Assembly: GCF_025370105.1 (NCBI RefSeq)
Contig: NZ_JANQBK010000003.1
Location: forward strand, 496,001 to 560,000
Length of the DNA stretch: 64,000 nucleotides
Direction of reading: 5' to 3'
From: Sphingomonas hylomeconis
Lineage (GTDB): Bacteria; Pseudomonadota; Alphaproteobacteria; Sphingomonadales; Sphingomonadaceae
Shown here: positions 35,650-48,545 of the stretch, one piece after another
Layout: every line of letters begins with the position of its first letter
How positions within the stretch are numbered: the stretch's first letter is position 1
Position numbers and translations under genes: made by a program
The notes under the pieces: model-generated
What the model was told of the DNA's origin: nothing
The model's input: the letters and a program-made list of their open reading frames with translations, nothing else
The model's database searches: none

Positions 35650-36803
35650 TGGCCGACGCGCCGCAATCCGAACCGACGGCCGCCGCGGCGGACGACCATC
35701 CCGCGCCGCCCACCGCGGGCAAGCGCAAGAAACTGTTCCTGATCCTGGCGATCGTCGTGATGGTGATCGGCGTGCTGTGGGCGGCGTGGTATTTCATCAC
35801 CCAGTCCGGGCGGGTCAGCACCGACAATGCCTATGTCGGCGCGGATTCGGCGCAGGTCACCTCGCTCGTGTCGGGCGCCGTTACGCAAGTGCGCGTCGGC
35901 GGCACGCAGATGGTCAAGAAGGGCGATATCCTGGTAGTGATCGACGGCGCGGATGCCAGGATCGATCTCGCTACCGCCGAAGCGGCGCTGAAGCAGGCAC
36001 AGCAGAAATTCGGCCAGACCGCGGCGCAGGCGGGCTCGGCGCGCGCTAAGGTCATGTCTCGCGGGGCGGAGATCGCCCAGGCGCGGGCGCGGCTGACCGA
36101 TGCCAATGCCACCGTCGCGCGCACGCGGATCGATCTCGATCGCCGCCAGAGGCTGGTCGGCAGCGGTGCCGCCTCGGCCGAGGAACTGAGCAATGCGCGC
36201 GCTGCCTATGACAGTGCGGTCGCGGCGCGCGGGCTGGCGCAGGCCGGCGTCACCGCGGCGATCGCCACGCAGAATGCCGCCGGCGAGGATGCCGTGGCGA
36301 GCGAGGCCTTGGTGCGCGGCACGACCGTCGACACCGCCCCCGACGTCGCCACCGCGCGCGCGCGGCTCGACAAGGCACGGCTCGATTATGCCCGCACGGT
36401 GATCCGCGCGCCGGTCGATGGCGTCGTCACCAACCGCCAGGTGCAGATCGGCCAGCGCATCGCTGCCGGCGCGCCGATCATGACGATCGTGCCGATCGCC
36501 AACGCCTATGTCGATGCGAACTTCAAGGAGAGCCAGCTGCGCCACGTGAAGATCGGCCAGCCGGTCGAGCTGACGTCCGATTTCTACGGCGACGACGTGG
36601 TGTTCCATGGCCGCGTCACCGGCTTTGCCGGCGGCACGGGGGCCGCCTTCTCGCTGATTCCGGCGCAGAACGCGACGGGCAATTGGGTCAAGGTGGTGCA
36701 GCGCCTGCCGGTGCGCGTCACGCTCGATCCCCGGGAATTGCGCGCCCATCCGTTGCGCGTCGGGCTGACGATGGACGCCGTCATCGATACGCGCGGCAAA
36801 TAA
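35649..36803 (+). CDS. EmrA-like membrane fusion protein (HlyD family)
   Basis: 384 residues: short cytoplasmic N-terminus, one TM helix (KLFLILAIVVMVIGVLWAAW region), a lipoyl-half domain beginning STDNAYVGADSAQVTS, a long helical hairpin rich in Ala/Gln/Arg, the second lipoyl half RAPVDGVVTNRQVQIGQ, and a beta-barrel. Links the inner membrane transporter to the NodT channel. ATG at 35649 overlaps the preceding stop by one base; a GTG three bases earlier is also possible. Confidence 0.92.
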   Translation: MADAPQSEPTAAAADDHPAPPTAGKRKKLFLILAIVVMVIGVLWAAWYFITQSGRVSTDNAYVGADSAQVTSLVSGAVTQVRVGGTQMVKKGDILVVIDGADARIDLATAEAALKQAQQKFGQTAAQAGSARAKVMSRGAEIAQARARLTDANATVARTRIDLDRRQRLVGSGAASAEELSNARAAYDSAVAARGLAQAGVTAAIATQNAAGEDAVASEALVRGTTVDTAPDVATARARLDKARLDYARTVIRAPVDGVVTNRQVQIGQRIAAGAPIMTIVPIANAYVDANFKESQLRHVKIGQPVELTSDFYGDDVVFHGRVTGFAGGTGAAFSLIPAQNATGNWVKVVQRLPVRVTLDPRELRAHPLRVGLTMDAVIDTRGK

Positions 36804-36804
36804 C

Positions 36805-38337
36805 ATGGGCGACACCGAAGCGGGCCCGGCGCCACTGACCGGCGGCAAATTGCTGTCCGCCGGGATCGCGCTGGCGCTGGCCAATTTCGTCGTCGTCCTC
36901 GATACGACGATCGCCAACGTCTCGGTGCCGCATATCGCCGGGGGCCTGGCCATCTCGCCGACACAGGGCACCTGGGTGATCACCTCTTATTCGGTGGCGG
37001 ATGCGATCAGCGTGCCGCTGACCGGCTGGCTGGCGGCGCGCTTCGGCACGGTGCGCTGGTTCGTCATCTCGCTGATCGGCTTCGGCTTCTTCTCGATGAT
37101 GTGCGGCCTGTCCAACAGCCTGTCGATGCTGGTCTTCTTCCGCATCTGCCAGGGACTGTCGGGGGGGCCGCTGATGCCGCTCACCCAGACCCTGCTGCTG
37201 CGCATCTTCGGCCAGAAGAGATCCGGCGCGGCGATGGGCCTGTGGGCGATGACCACGGTGTGCGCGCCGATCGCCGGGCCGATCCTGGGCGGCACGATCA
37301 GCGACAATTGGACCTGGCCGTGGATCTTCTTCATCAACCTGCCGGTCGTCGGCATCTGCGTGTTCTCGGCGCTGCGCTTCGTCACGCCGTACGAGACGAA
37401 GAAGGCCAAGGTCGGCATCGACGTGATCGGGCTGGTGCTGCTGGTCATCTGGGTCGGCGCGTTCCAGCTGATGCTCGATACGGGACGCGAGAATGACTGG
37501 TTCTCGTCGCCGTTTGTCGTCGCCATGGCGGTGATCGCGGCAGTCGGCTTCCCGGCGTTCGTGATCTGGGAACTGGGCGAGAAGAATCCGATCGTCGACA
37601 TCAAGGTGTTCCGCCATCGCGGCTTCTCGGTCGGCACGGTGGCGGTAGCGCTCGGCTTCGGCGCCTTCTTCGCCTCGGTCGTGCTGACGCCTTTGTGGCT
37701 GCAATCGGTGGTCGGCTATACCGCGACCGAGGCAGGTTATACGACGGCGTTCGTCGGCGTGTTCGCGGTGCTGATGTCGCCGATCGCCGCCAGTCTGGTC
37801 GGCAAGGTCGATCTGCGCGTCACCGTCAGCCTCGGCATCCTGTGGCTCGGCGTCATCTCGCTGCTCCGCGCCGGTTGGAGCACCGATTCCGATTTCTGGC
37901 ATCTCGCCTTGCCGCAACTGCTCCAGGGGATCGGCATGCCGTTCTTCTTCGTCGGGCTGACCGCGCTGGCCTTGTCGGCGGTCAAACCGTCCGAGACGAC
38001 TTCGGCGGCGGGCATCATGAGCTTCGTGCGCACGCTGTGCGGTGCGATCGGCACGGCGATGGCGACCACCGCATGGGACAGCGCCAGCCGCGTCAGCCGT
38101 TCGGATATGGTGCCCGCGCTCAACGGCGTGGGCGAGACGATGGCGAAGATGGAGGCTGGCGGGCTGAGCACCGAACAGGCGCGCGGCGCGGTCGATCGGC
38201 TGGTCGAGGCGCAATCCTCGACCGTCGGCGCGACGCATGTGTTCATAATGGCGTTCGTGATCTTCGTGTTCGCCGCCGCGATTGTCTGGCTGGCGCCCAA
38301 GCCCAAGGGCAAGGTCGATACCAGCGCCGCGCACTGA
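36805..38337 (+). CDS. EmrB-like DHA2-family multidrug MFS transporter
   Basis: 510 residues, 14 predicted TM helices. N-terminal [17 protein letters not shown] with motif D1, motif A-like [11 protein letters not shown], and motif C-like [29 protein letters not shown] segment around residues 150-180 (drug antiporters). Starts one base after the EmrA stop. With the NodT and EmrA proteins it forms a tripartite proton-driven exporter; substrate unknown. Confidence 0.92.
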   Translation: MGDTEAGPAPLTGGKLLSAGIALALANFVVVLDTTIANVSVPHIAGGLAISPTQGTWVITSYSVADAISVPLTGWLAARFGTVRWFVISLIGFGFFSMMCGLSNSLSMLVFFRICQGLSGGPLMPLTQTLLLRIFGQKRSGAAMGLWAMTTVCAPIAGPILGGTISDNWTWPWIFFINLPVVGICVFSALRFVTPYETKKAKVGIDVIGLVLLVIWVGAFQLMLDTGRENDWFSSPFVVAMAVIAAVGFPAFVIWELGEKNPIVDIKVFRHRGFSVGTVAVALGFGAFFASVVLTPLWLQSVVGYTATEAGYTTAFVGVFAVLMSPIAASLVGKVDLRVTVSLGILWLGVISLLRAGWSTDSDFWHLALPQLLQGIGMPFFFVGLTALALSAVKPSETTSAAGIMSFVRTLCGAIGTAMATTAWDSASRVSRSDMVPALNGVGETMAKMEAGGLSTEQARGAVDRLVEAQSSTVGATHVFIMAFVIFVFAAAIVWLAPKPKGKVDTSAAH

Positions 38338-38392
38338 GCTTGTCCCGCAGGCCGCATCGGCGGTAAGCGGGCGGCGCACAAGGAGATACCCG

Positions 38393-39505
38393 ATGAAGAC
38401 CCGCGCCGCCGTTGCGTTCGAAGCCAAGAAGCCGCTCGAGATCGTCGAGCTCGATCTGGAAGGCCCCAAGGCCGGCGAAGTGCTGGTCGAGATCATGGCC
38501 ACCGGCATCTGCCATACCGACGCCTATACGCTCGACGGGCTCGATTCGGAGGGCATCTTCCCGAGCGTGCTTGGGCATGAGGGCGCTGGGATCGTGCGCG
38601 AGGTCGGGGCCGGGGTCGCCTCGGTGAAGCCGGGCGACCATGTCATCCCGCTCTACACGCCGGAATGCCGCCAGTGTAAATCGTGCCTCAGCGGCAAGAC
38701 CAACCTGTGCACCGCGATCCGCGCGACGCAAGGCAAGGGGCTGATGCCCGACGGCACGACGCGCTTCTCGTATGACGGCCAGCCGATCTTCCATTACATG
38801 GGCTGTTCGACGTTCTCGAACTTCACCGTGCTGCCCGAGATCGCCGTCGCCAAGATCCGCGCGGACGCGCCGTTCAAGACCAGCTGCTATATCGGCTGCG
38901 GTGTGACCACTGGCGTCGGCGCCGTCGTCAACACCGCCAAGGTCCAGGTCGGCGACAATATCGTCGTGTTCGGCCTCGGCGGGATCGGCCTCAACGTGCT
39001 GCAGGGCGCGCGGATGGCCGGCGCGAACAGGATCATCGGCGTCGATATCAACCCCGACCGCGAGGAATGGGGCCGCCGCTTCGGCATGACCGACTTTATC
39101 GACGCGCGCGGCCAGTCGCGCGACGAGACGATCGCCGCGATTCTCGCGCTGACCGACGGCGGTGCGGACTTCACGTTCGACTGCACCGGCAACACCGAAG
39201 TGATGCGCACCGCGCTGGAGGCGTGCCATCGCGGCTGGGGAACGAGCATCATCATCGGCGTGGCGGAAGCGGGCAAGGAGATCGCCACGCGTCCATTCCA
39301 ACTTGTCACCGGGCGCAGCTGGCGTGGCACGGCGTTCGGCGGCGCCAAGGGCCGCACCGATGTGCCAAAGATCGTCGACTGGTACATGAACGGCAAGATC
39401 GAGATCGATCCGATGATCACGCACGTGCTGAGCCTCGAGGAGATCAACAAGGGCTTCGATCTGATGCATGCCGGCGAAAGCATCCGCTCGGTGGTGCGGT
39501 TCTAG
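38393..39505 (+). CDS. S-(hydroxymethyl)glutathione dehydrogenase / class III alcohol dehydrogenase
   Basis: 370 residues, NAD- and zinc-dependent, oxidises the glutathione adduct of formaldehyde (and can reduce S-nitrosoglutathione). Catalytic zinc site at GICHTD and GHEGAG, structural zinc Cys cluster [16 protein letters not shown], Rossmann loop [15 protein letters not shown], and [11 protein letters not shown] near the C-terminus, which is typical of class III enzymes. AAGGAGA at 38380-38386 precedes the ATG. The pump operon ends 55 bases upstream; a companion esterase gene is not present here. Confidence 0.95.
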   Translation: MKTRAAVAFEAKKPLEIVELDLEGPKAGEVLVEIMATGICHTDAYTLDGLDSEGIFPSVLGHEGAGIVREVGAGVASVKPGDHVIPLYTPECRQCKSCLSGKTNLCTAIRATQGKGLMPDGTTRFSYDGQPIFHYMGCSTFSNFTVLPEIAVAKIRADAPFKTSCYIGCGVTTGVGAVVNTAKVQVGDNIVVFGLGGIGLNVLQGARMAGANRIIGVDINPDREEWGRRFGMTDFIDARGQSRDETIAAILALTDGGADFTFDCTGNTEVMRTALEACHRGWGTSIIIGVAEAGKEIATRPFQLVTGRSWRGTAFGGAKGRTDVPKIVDWYMNGKIEIDPMITHVLSLEEINKGFDLMHAGESIRSVVRF

Positions 39506-39574
39506 AGGAAAATAGACGCTTGCTGTATAGGTGTGTGCCGCCCGGCGTCGCGCAATTTGGCGCAGCGGCGGCGT

Positions 39575-41296
39575 TCAGCCCGTAGCGTCGACCACGCCTG
39601 AATGGACCTGGATGACGCGATCGCACAGCGCCATGCTTTCGGCGCGATGCGATACCATCACGATCGTCGGCCGTGGTGACAGTGCGGCGAGCCGCGCGAG
39701 GAGTGCCGCTTCGCCGGCGGCGTCGATCGCATTGGTCGCCTCGTCCAGTACCAGCAGCCTGAGCGGGCGGACCAGCGCCCGCGCCAGTGCGATGCGCTGG
39801 CGCTCGCCGCCCGAGAGCATCGCACCGCGCTCGCCGATCACCGTGTCGAGACCCTGTGGCAGCCTGGCGACCACCGCATCCGCCCCGGCCAGCGCCAGCG
39901 CACGCTCGATCGCCGCCGGTTCGGCGCTGCCGTCCCAGGAAAGGTTGCGACGCACGCTATCGTGAAACAGAAAGCCGTCCTGCGGCACATAGGCGATGCC
40001 CTCGCGCCAGCCGGCGAGCATCGCCGCATCGAGCGCCGCGCCGCCGATCCGCATCTCGCCCGCTTGCGGCTGGAGCAGGCCGATCAGCAGATCGATCAGC
40101 GTCGTCTTGCCGGCGCCTGAAGGACCGGCGATGCCGACGAAGCTGCCCGGCGCGATCCTCAGCGTCGCTTGTTTCACGCCGCCGCCGCCGGGGTGGAGAT
40201 AGCGCACCGCGCGCAGCTCGATCGCGCCGGGCGGTGGCGTCACGGGGGCCGCGACCGGCGCGGTATCCCGGCGCAGTTCGTGCTCGAGCTGCTGGATGCC
40301 CTCGAAGCTCGGCAGGCCGAAGTAGAAATTCTGCAGCGCCGCCTGGATCTGCTGCGCTGGGCCACTCATCCGCGCGAAGATCAGGATCAGCGCGATCAGC
40401 ACCGGCGGCGCGATGCCATAGGCGACACCGCCGAACACCACCGCCGCGCCGGCGATCGCCGATCCGAGGCCGAACGCGCCGCGGGTGCGCGCCTGGCGGC
40501 GTTGGAATTGCAGCGTCCGCAGGCGCAGCGCCGTCTGGATCGCGGCGAATTCGCGGATGAAATGACCTTGCCCGTTCTGCGCGGCCGCGGCCTTAAGGCC
40601 GCCGAGCAAGCCGCTTGCGCTGCCCATCATCGCCTGGCTGTGCCGCACCACATCGCCGCCGAGATCGCGCGAGCGGCCGCTGCCGCGCACCATCGCGACC
40701 GCGCCGATCGCCAGCGGCAGCATCGCCACGAGCGCGAAGCCGGGCGCGAGGCTGAAGGCAAGCGCGGCCTGCACGATCAGCAGCACCGCAGACACGGTGG
40801 CCTGGATCATGAACTGTGCGCTGCCGGCGACGCGCTGCATCTCGGTGCCGAGCAGGTTGGTGATGCGGGCGTGGCGTAGTGCGACGATGCGGCTCCACGG
40901 TGCCTCGGCCAAGGTGCCGAGCGCGCGATTGCGCAGCGTCTCGATAAAGCCGGCCTGCAGGCGGGCCAGCATGATGTCGCGCGCATAGAGAAGGCCGGCG
41001 CGCAGCAGCGCGACGCCCAGGAATGCGGCCAGCAGCACGCCCAGCTGTTGCAGTGGCGTGGTCGCCCCAATCCGCACGAGCGGTGCGCTCAGCCAGCCAC
41101 GCCACGTTGCGTCCGCGCCGCCCGGCACGACCACGCCGAGGATCGGGATCAACATCACGACACTGATGCCCTCGACGATCGCGCTGGCGCCGACCAGCAC
41201 CGCCGCGCCGACGCCCCGCCAGCCCGCATAATCGGCAAATGTCCTGAGGAATTCGGCCGCGGCGTGCGCCGTCCCGTGGCGCTCGTTGCCGGTCAT
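39575..41296 (-). CDS. ABC exporter, fused permease-ATPase
   Basis: 573 residues with six TM helices in the first half and an ATPase domain: Walker A GPSGAGKTTL, Q-loop, signature LSGGERQR, Walker B LLVLDEATNAID and H-loop SHRA. It would work as a homodimer exporting lipid, peptide or drug; nothing nearby identifies the cargo. The start MTGNERHG at 41296 was chosen over an in-frame TTG at 41338; GGGAACGG precedes it. Divergent from the RND operon. Confidence 0.88.
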   Translation of the reverse strand: MTGNERHGTAHAAAEFLRTFADYAGWRGVGAAVLVGASAIVEGISVVMLIPILGVVVPGGADATWRGWLSAPLVRIGATTPLQQLGVLLAAFLGVALLRAGLLYARDIMLARLQAGFIETLRNRALGTLAEAPWSRIVALRHARITNLLGTEMQRVAGSAQFMIQATVSAVLLIVQAALAFSLAPGFALVAMLPLAIGAVAMVRGSGRSRDLGGDVVRHSQAMMGSASGLLGGLKAAAAQNGQGHFIREFAAIQTALRLRTLQFQRRQARTRGAFGLGSAIAGAAVVFGGVAYGIAPPVLIALILIFARMSGPAQQIQAALQNFYFGLPSFEGIQQLEHELRRDTAPVAAPVTPPPGAIELRAVRYLHPGGGGVKQATLRIAPGSFVGIAGPSGAGKTTLIDLLIGLLQPQAGEMRIGGAALDAAMLAGWREGIAYVPQDGFLFHDSVRRNLSWDGSAEPAAIERALALAGADAVVARLPQGLDTVIGERGAMLSGGERQRIALARALVRPLRLLVLDEATNAIDAAGEAALLARLAALSPRPTIVMVSHRAESMALCDRVIQVHSGVVDATG

Positions 41297-41360
41297 GGCG
41301 CCGTTCCCGTCACTGCGGCGCCATGAAATGCGCGGCAATCGACGCCAAGTCGATCACGCC

Positions 41361-41378
41361 TGTTGCAATGCAGCAACA
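41361..41378. promoter_or_regulatory. Palindrome in the ABC/RND divergent promoter region
   Basis: TGTTGC-N6-GCAACA, a perfect 6+6 inverted repeat. It lies 6 bases from the second operator-like motif, between two divergent transporter genes, so it may be an operator for either. Confidence 0.4.
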
Positions 41379-41384
41379 ATATTG

Positions 41385-41397
41385 GTACCGGTCGGTA
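41385..41397. promoter_or_regulatory. TetR-type operator motif upstream of RND operon
   Basis: Reads TACCGACCGGTAC on the minus strand, close to the motif at the tetR gene (34134-34146). Located about 138 bases upstream of the RND adaptor ATG. Consistent with the TetR regulator at 33502 also acting here, since no regulator gene adjoins this operon. Confidence 0.45.
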
Positions 41398-41534
41398 TAT
41401 TAATCGCTCCCGACCCTTGCGAAGGCGGTTGGGGATCAACACTTGGTGGCGCGGACGACCCGCCCGACACGGCTTTCTAGGCGCGTGGCGGCGGACCCGC
41501 AAGTGCGGGGATACGTTCCGTGGGGACTTACAAC

Positions 41535-42737
41535 ATGATCGAACAGGCTGGTTGGTTGCGCACCGTGAGCGCCGGAGTCGCGCTGATGACGCTGGCGGCG
41601 TGCGCCAAGGAAGCGCCGCCCGCGCCGCCGCCGCCGGGCGTGTCGGTGGCGCTGCCATTGCAGCGCGAGATCAACGATTGGGACGAATATGTCGGCCGGT
41701 TCGAGGCGCTGCAGGATGCGGAAATCCGCCCGCGCGTCTCGGGCACGATCGATCGGGTGCTGTTTACCGACGGCCAGTATGTCCGCAGCGGCCAGCCGCT
41801 GTTCGTGATCGACCCGCGCCCGTATCGCGCCGCGCTGCTGCAGGCGCAGGCGACGCAGGCCAAGGCGCAGGCGACATTGGTCAATGCGCGCAGCGAAAGT
41901 GCGCGCGCCGGTAAATTGCTCGAGGCGCAGGCAATTTCGCGCGAGGAATTCGAGCAGAAGCAGGCCGCGGTCGGCACCGCCAGTGCCGATCTCGCCGCCG
42001 GCCGCGCGGGCGTGAACACCGCCCAGCTCAATCTCAGCTTCACCACGGTGCGTGCGCCGGTCGCCGGGCGGGTATCCAACCGCCGCGTGTCGAAGGGCAA
42101 TTTCGCCACCGAAGGCACGACGGTGCTGACCCGCGTCGTCTCGACCGATCCGATCTGGTTCGCCTTCGAAGGCGCCGAGAGCTTTTACCTGAAATATCTG
42201 CGTCAGGATCGCACCGGCGAGCGCGGCTCATCGCGCGGCACGGCCAATCCGGTCGAGGTCAAGCTGGCCGACGAGCCGACCTATCGCTGGCGCGGCAAGA
42301 TGGATTTCCTGGATAACGCGATCGACCAGAATTCGGGCACGATCCGCGCGCATGCGCTGATCCCCAACCCGCAGGGGTTCCTGACGCCCGGCATGTTCGG
42401 CCGGGCGCGCCTGCTCGGATCGGGCACCTACCGCGCGATGCTGGTGCCGGACGAAGCGATCACCACCGATCAGACGCGCAAGCTCGTCTATGTCGTGGGC
42501 AAGGACAACAAGGCCGCCCCGCGCCCGGTCGAGACCGGGCCGTTGGTCGATGGCCTGCGCGTGATCAAATCGGGCGTGAAGCCCAATGAGCGCGTGATCA
42601 TCGCCGGCATCACCAACCTGCAGCCGGGCGCCGTCGTGACGCCCAAGCTGACCAAGATCGCCGCACGGCCCGGTGCCGTCTCGCCCAGCGCGCAGCCCGA
42701 CAGCGCGCCGCCCTCCTCCGAAGCAACGGTGCGTTAA
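41535..42737 (+). CDS. RND efflux periplasmic adaptor (AcrA/MexA-like)
   Basis: 400 residues with lipoprotein signal (lipobox LAAC, Cys at about residue 23), then lipoyl, alpha-hairpin, beta-barrel and membrane-proximal domains (PRVSGTIDRVLFTDGQYVRSG split, RAPVAGRVSNRRVS, GMFGRARL). ATG at 41535 has TGGGGAC at 41521-41527. It would join the inner membrane pump to the outer membrane channel. First of a three-gene operon. Confidence 0.93.
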   Translation: MIEQAGWLRTVSAGVALMTLAACAKEAPPAPPPPGVSVALPLQREINDWDEYVGRFEALQDAEIRPRVSGTIDRVLFTDGQYVRSGQPLFVIDPRPYRAALLQAQATQAKAQATLVNARSESARAGKLLEAQAISREEFEQKQAAVGTASADLAAGRAGVNTAQLNLSFTTVRAPVAGRVSNRRVSKGNFATEGTTVLTRVVSTDPIWFAFEGAESFYLKYLRQDRTGERGSSRGTANPVEVKLADEPTYRWRGKMDFLDNAIDQNSGTIRAHALIPNPQGFLTPGMFGRARLLGSGTYRAMLVPDEAITTDQTRKLVYVVGKDNKAAPRPVETGPLVDGLRVIKSGVKPNERVIIAGITNLQPGAVVTPKLTKIAARPGAVSPSAQPDSAPPSSEATVR

Positions 42738-42742
42738 CAGCG

Positions 42743-45951
<3,209 letters not shown>

Positions 45952-45955
<4 letters not shown>

Positions 45956-47448
45956 CCAAGCTCCTCTCCCTGATCCCGACCCTGGCCTCGGCGCTCGCGC
46001 TGTCCGCCTGCGTCGTCGGCCCGAACTATGTGAAGCCGACGACGCCGGCGAGCACGCCGGATACGGCGGCGTTCGCCGAGGCGGCGCGGACCAGCGCGGT
46101 CAGCGCGGCGGCGCTGCCGGCCAATTGGTGGCGGCTGTACCAGGATCCGGTGCTCGACCGGCTGGTGACGGAAGCGCTGGCACACAATACCGATATCCGC
46201 GTCGCCGCGGCCAACCTGGCGCGGGCGCGGGCGGTCTTGTCCGAACAGCGCGGCGCCCGCCTGCCGACCACCGATCTCAGCGCGCAGGGAACCTATGGCC
46301 GCACCGGCCTGGGGTCGCTCGGCGCGGCGGGCGGCGCTGCCGGCGGGGCAGGGGCGTCGGGCGCCGATGCGGTGACCAGCGACTTCTATTCGCTCGGCTT
46401 CGACGCCGGCTATGAAGTCGATCTGTTCGGCGGGATCACGCGCGCGATCCAGGCGGCGCGGGGCGATACCGCCGCCGCCGCGGCGCAGCTCGATGCCGCG
46501 CGCGTGTCGGTCGCCGCGGAAACCGCGCGCGCTTATGCAACCGCATGCAGCAACGCCGCGCAACGCGCCGTCGCGGCCGAGACGGTTGGCCTGCAGCAGC
46601 GCACGCTGCAACTGACCACCACCCTGTTCGACGCCGGGCGCGGCACGCGCCGCGATGTCGAGCGCGCCGACGTGCTGCTCGCCCAGACGCAGGCGACGAT
46701 CCCGGGCTTCGAGGCCGAGCGCCGCGCCTCGCTCTATGCGCTGGCGACGATGACCGGCCGTGCGCCGGCGGAGATCGATGCACAGGCCGATCTGTGCAAG
46801 ACGCCGCCGCGCGTCCGCACGATCATTCCGACCGGCGATGGCGCGGCCCTGCTCGCCCGCCGCCCCGATGTGCGCGCGGCGGAACGCACGCTGGCGGCGG
46901 ACACCGCGCGCGTCGGCGTCGCCACCGCCGCGCTGTATCCGTCGATCCGCCTGCTCGGCAGCATCGGCTTCGGCGGCACGTCGCCCGGCGATGCCCTGTC
47001 GTCGAAAGGCTTTTCCTACTCGGTCGGCCCGCTCATTTCGTGGAGTTTCCCCAACATGACCGCGGCGCGCGCCCGCGTGCGTCAGGCCGAGGCCGGCGCG
47101 GATGGCAGCCTCGCGCGGTTCGACGGTGTCGTGCTGGGCGCACTGCGCGAAGTCGAACAGGCGCTGGCGCGTTATGCCGGCGCGCTCGATCGCAATGCCG
47201 CCCTGGTGCGCGCCGAGCGATCGAGCAATGCGGCCGCCAAGCTGTCGCGGCTGCGCTTCGATTATGGTGCGGACAGTTTCCTGCTGCTGATCGATGCCGA
47301 ACGCGACCGCGCCAGCGCCCGCGCCGCGCTGGCACAGTCTGATGCTGCGGTGGCGGACGCGCAGGTCAGCCTGTTCAAGGCGCTGGGCGGCGGCTGGGAA
47401 GAGGCGCCGGCACCGACGCGGCGCGATCCGGTAGCTACCGCTCCGTAA
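45952..47448 (+). CDS. NodT-family outer membrane channel of the RND pump
   Basis: 498 residues, lipoprotein signal (lipobox LSAC) and VVGPNYVKPTTP, which is typical of OprM-type lipoproteins. Repeats ANWWRLYQDPVLDRLVTEAL and WSFPNMTAAR are present. ATG overlaps the pump stop by 4 bases. Forms the outer membrane exit of the RND system, so this 14-kb region encodes two complete tripartite pumps with separate channels. Confidence 0.93.
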
Positions 47449-47457
47449 GCCCATAAT

Positions 47458-47564
47458 CGTCACCCCGGACTTGTTCCGGGCTCCACTAGGCCGCAAAGGA
47501 TGACGCGGAAGCTCCTGCGCGGCGTTTGCCGCACGGTGGACCCCGGAACAAGTCCGGGGTGACG
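47458..47564. repeat. Palindromic intergenic repeat, family A, copy 2
   Basis: 107-base element with arms 47458-47486 and 47536-47564. Its right arm is identical over 29 bases to the right arm at 10853-10881, and the left arms differ at two positions; the interior shares GGCCGCAAA-like sequence. Lies between the NodT gene and the CoA ester lyase gene. Confidence 0.9.
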
Positions 47565-47583
47565 AAGGGGGCAGGAGCCAAGG

Positions 47584-48414
47584 ATGACCCATCGCCAGCG
47601 CCGCAGCGCGCTCTTCATGCCCGCCGCCAACGCGCGCGCGATCGAGAAGGCGCGGACGCTCGATTGCGACGTGGTGATCCTCGATCTCGAGGATTCGGTC
47701 GCTCCCGAGCGCAAGGCGGCCGCGCGCGACGCCGCCGTCGCGGCGATCGGGCAGGGCGGCTTCGGCCCCCGCGAACTGGTGGTCCGCGCCAATGGGCTGG
47801 ACACGCCGTGGCGCGCGGCCGATTGCGCCGCGCTCGCCGCTGCCCGGCCCGATGCGATCCTGCTCCCCAAGATCGCCACCCCCGCCGATCTCGCCGCCGC
47901 GCGTGCGGCGATCGGCACCGCTGTCCCGCTCTGGGCGATGATCGAAACCTGCGCCGCGATCCTCAACCTCCCCGCTTTGTCCGCGGCGGCCGGCGCGCAC
48001 GGCCTGACCTGCCTGATCGCGGGCACCAACGATCTTGCCAAGGAGATGCGCTGCCGCCCCGATGCGGCGCGCACGCCCTTGCTGCCGGCGCTGGCGCAGA
48101 TCGTCACGGCGGCGCGCGCGGCGGGCATCACGGCGCTCGATGCCGTGTGCAACGTGCTGGAAGACGGGCCGCTGCTGGCCGCGGAATGCGCGCAGGGCGC
48201 GATGTTCGGGTTCGACGGCAAGTCGCTGGTCCACCCTGCGCAGATCGCCGCCGCCAACCGCGCGTTCGATGCCGGTGCCGCGCGGATCGCCTGGGCGAAG
48301 GCGGTCGTGGCGGCGTTCGCGCGACCCGAGAACGCCGACAAGGGCGCAATCCGCGTCGATGGCGAGATGATCGAACGGCTGCATCTCGCCGAAGCGGAGC
48401 GGCTGCTCGGCTGA
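47584..48414 (+). CDS. HpcH/HpaI-type CoA ester lyase (citrate lyase beta-like)
   Basis: 276 residues, TIM barrel of the citrate lyase beta/malyl-CoA lyase group. Seen: RSALFMPAANARAIEKA, the metal-binding LDLEDSVAP strand, RANGLDTPW, MIETCAAILN with catalytic Glu, and FGFDGKSLVHPAQI near the C-terminus. Cleaves or thioester-hydrolyses a malyl- or methylmalyl-CoA-like substrate. GGAGCCAAGG precedes the ATG. A MaoC hydratase, its usual partner, is 36 kb away at 10938, behind a copy of the same repeat. Confidence 0.88.
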   Translation: MTHRQRRSALFMPAANARAIEKARTLDCDVVILDLEDSVAPERKAAARDAAVAAIGQGGFGPRELVVRANGLDTPWRAADCAALAAARPDAILLPKIATPADLAAARAAIGTAVPLWAMIETCAAILNLPALSAAAGAHGLTCLIAGTNDLAKEMRCRPDAARTPLLPALAQIVTAARAAGITALDAVCNVLEDGPLLAAECAQGAMFGFDGKSLVHPAQIAAANRAFDAGAARIAWAKAVVAAFARPENADKGAIRVDGEMIERLHLAEAERLLG

Positions 48415-48545
48415 TCCTCCCCGGAACGGGGAGGGGGACCATTCGCTTTTCAGCGAATGGTGGAGGGGGGCTTCCCCGAGCGCTGAGCGGCCGGCCCACC
48501 CCCTCCGTCACGCTGCGCGTGCCACCTCCCCGTTCCGGGGAGGAT
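48414..48545. repeat. Palindromic intergenic repeat, family B, copy 2
   Basis: 132-base element with perfect 21-base arms (48414-48434 and 48525-48545, arm core CCTCCCCGGAACGGGGAGG) and inner hairpin ACCATTCGCT/AGCGAATGGT, same plan as 7080-7214. It fills exactly the gap between two convergent stop codons, its end bases being part of both stops. Confidence 0.9.
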
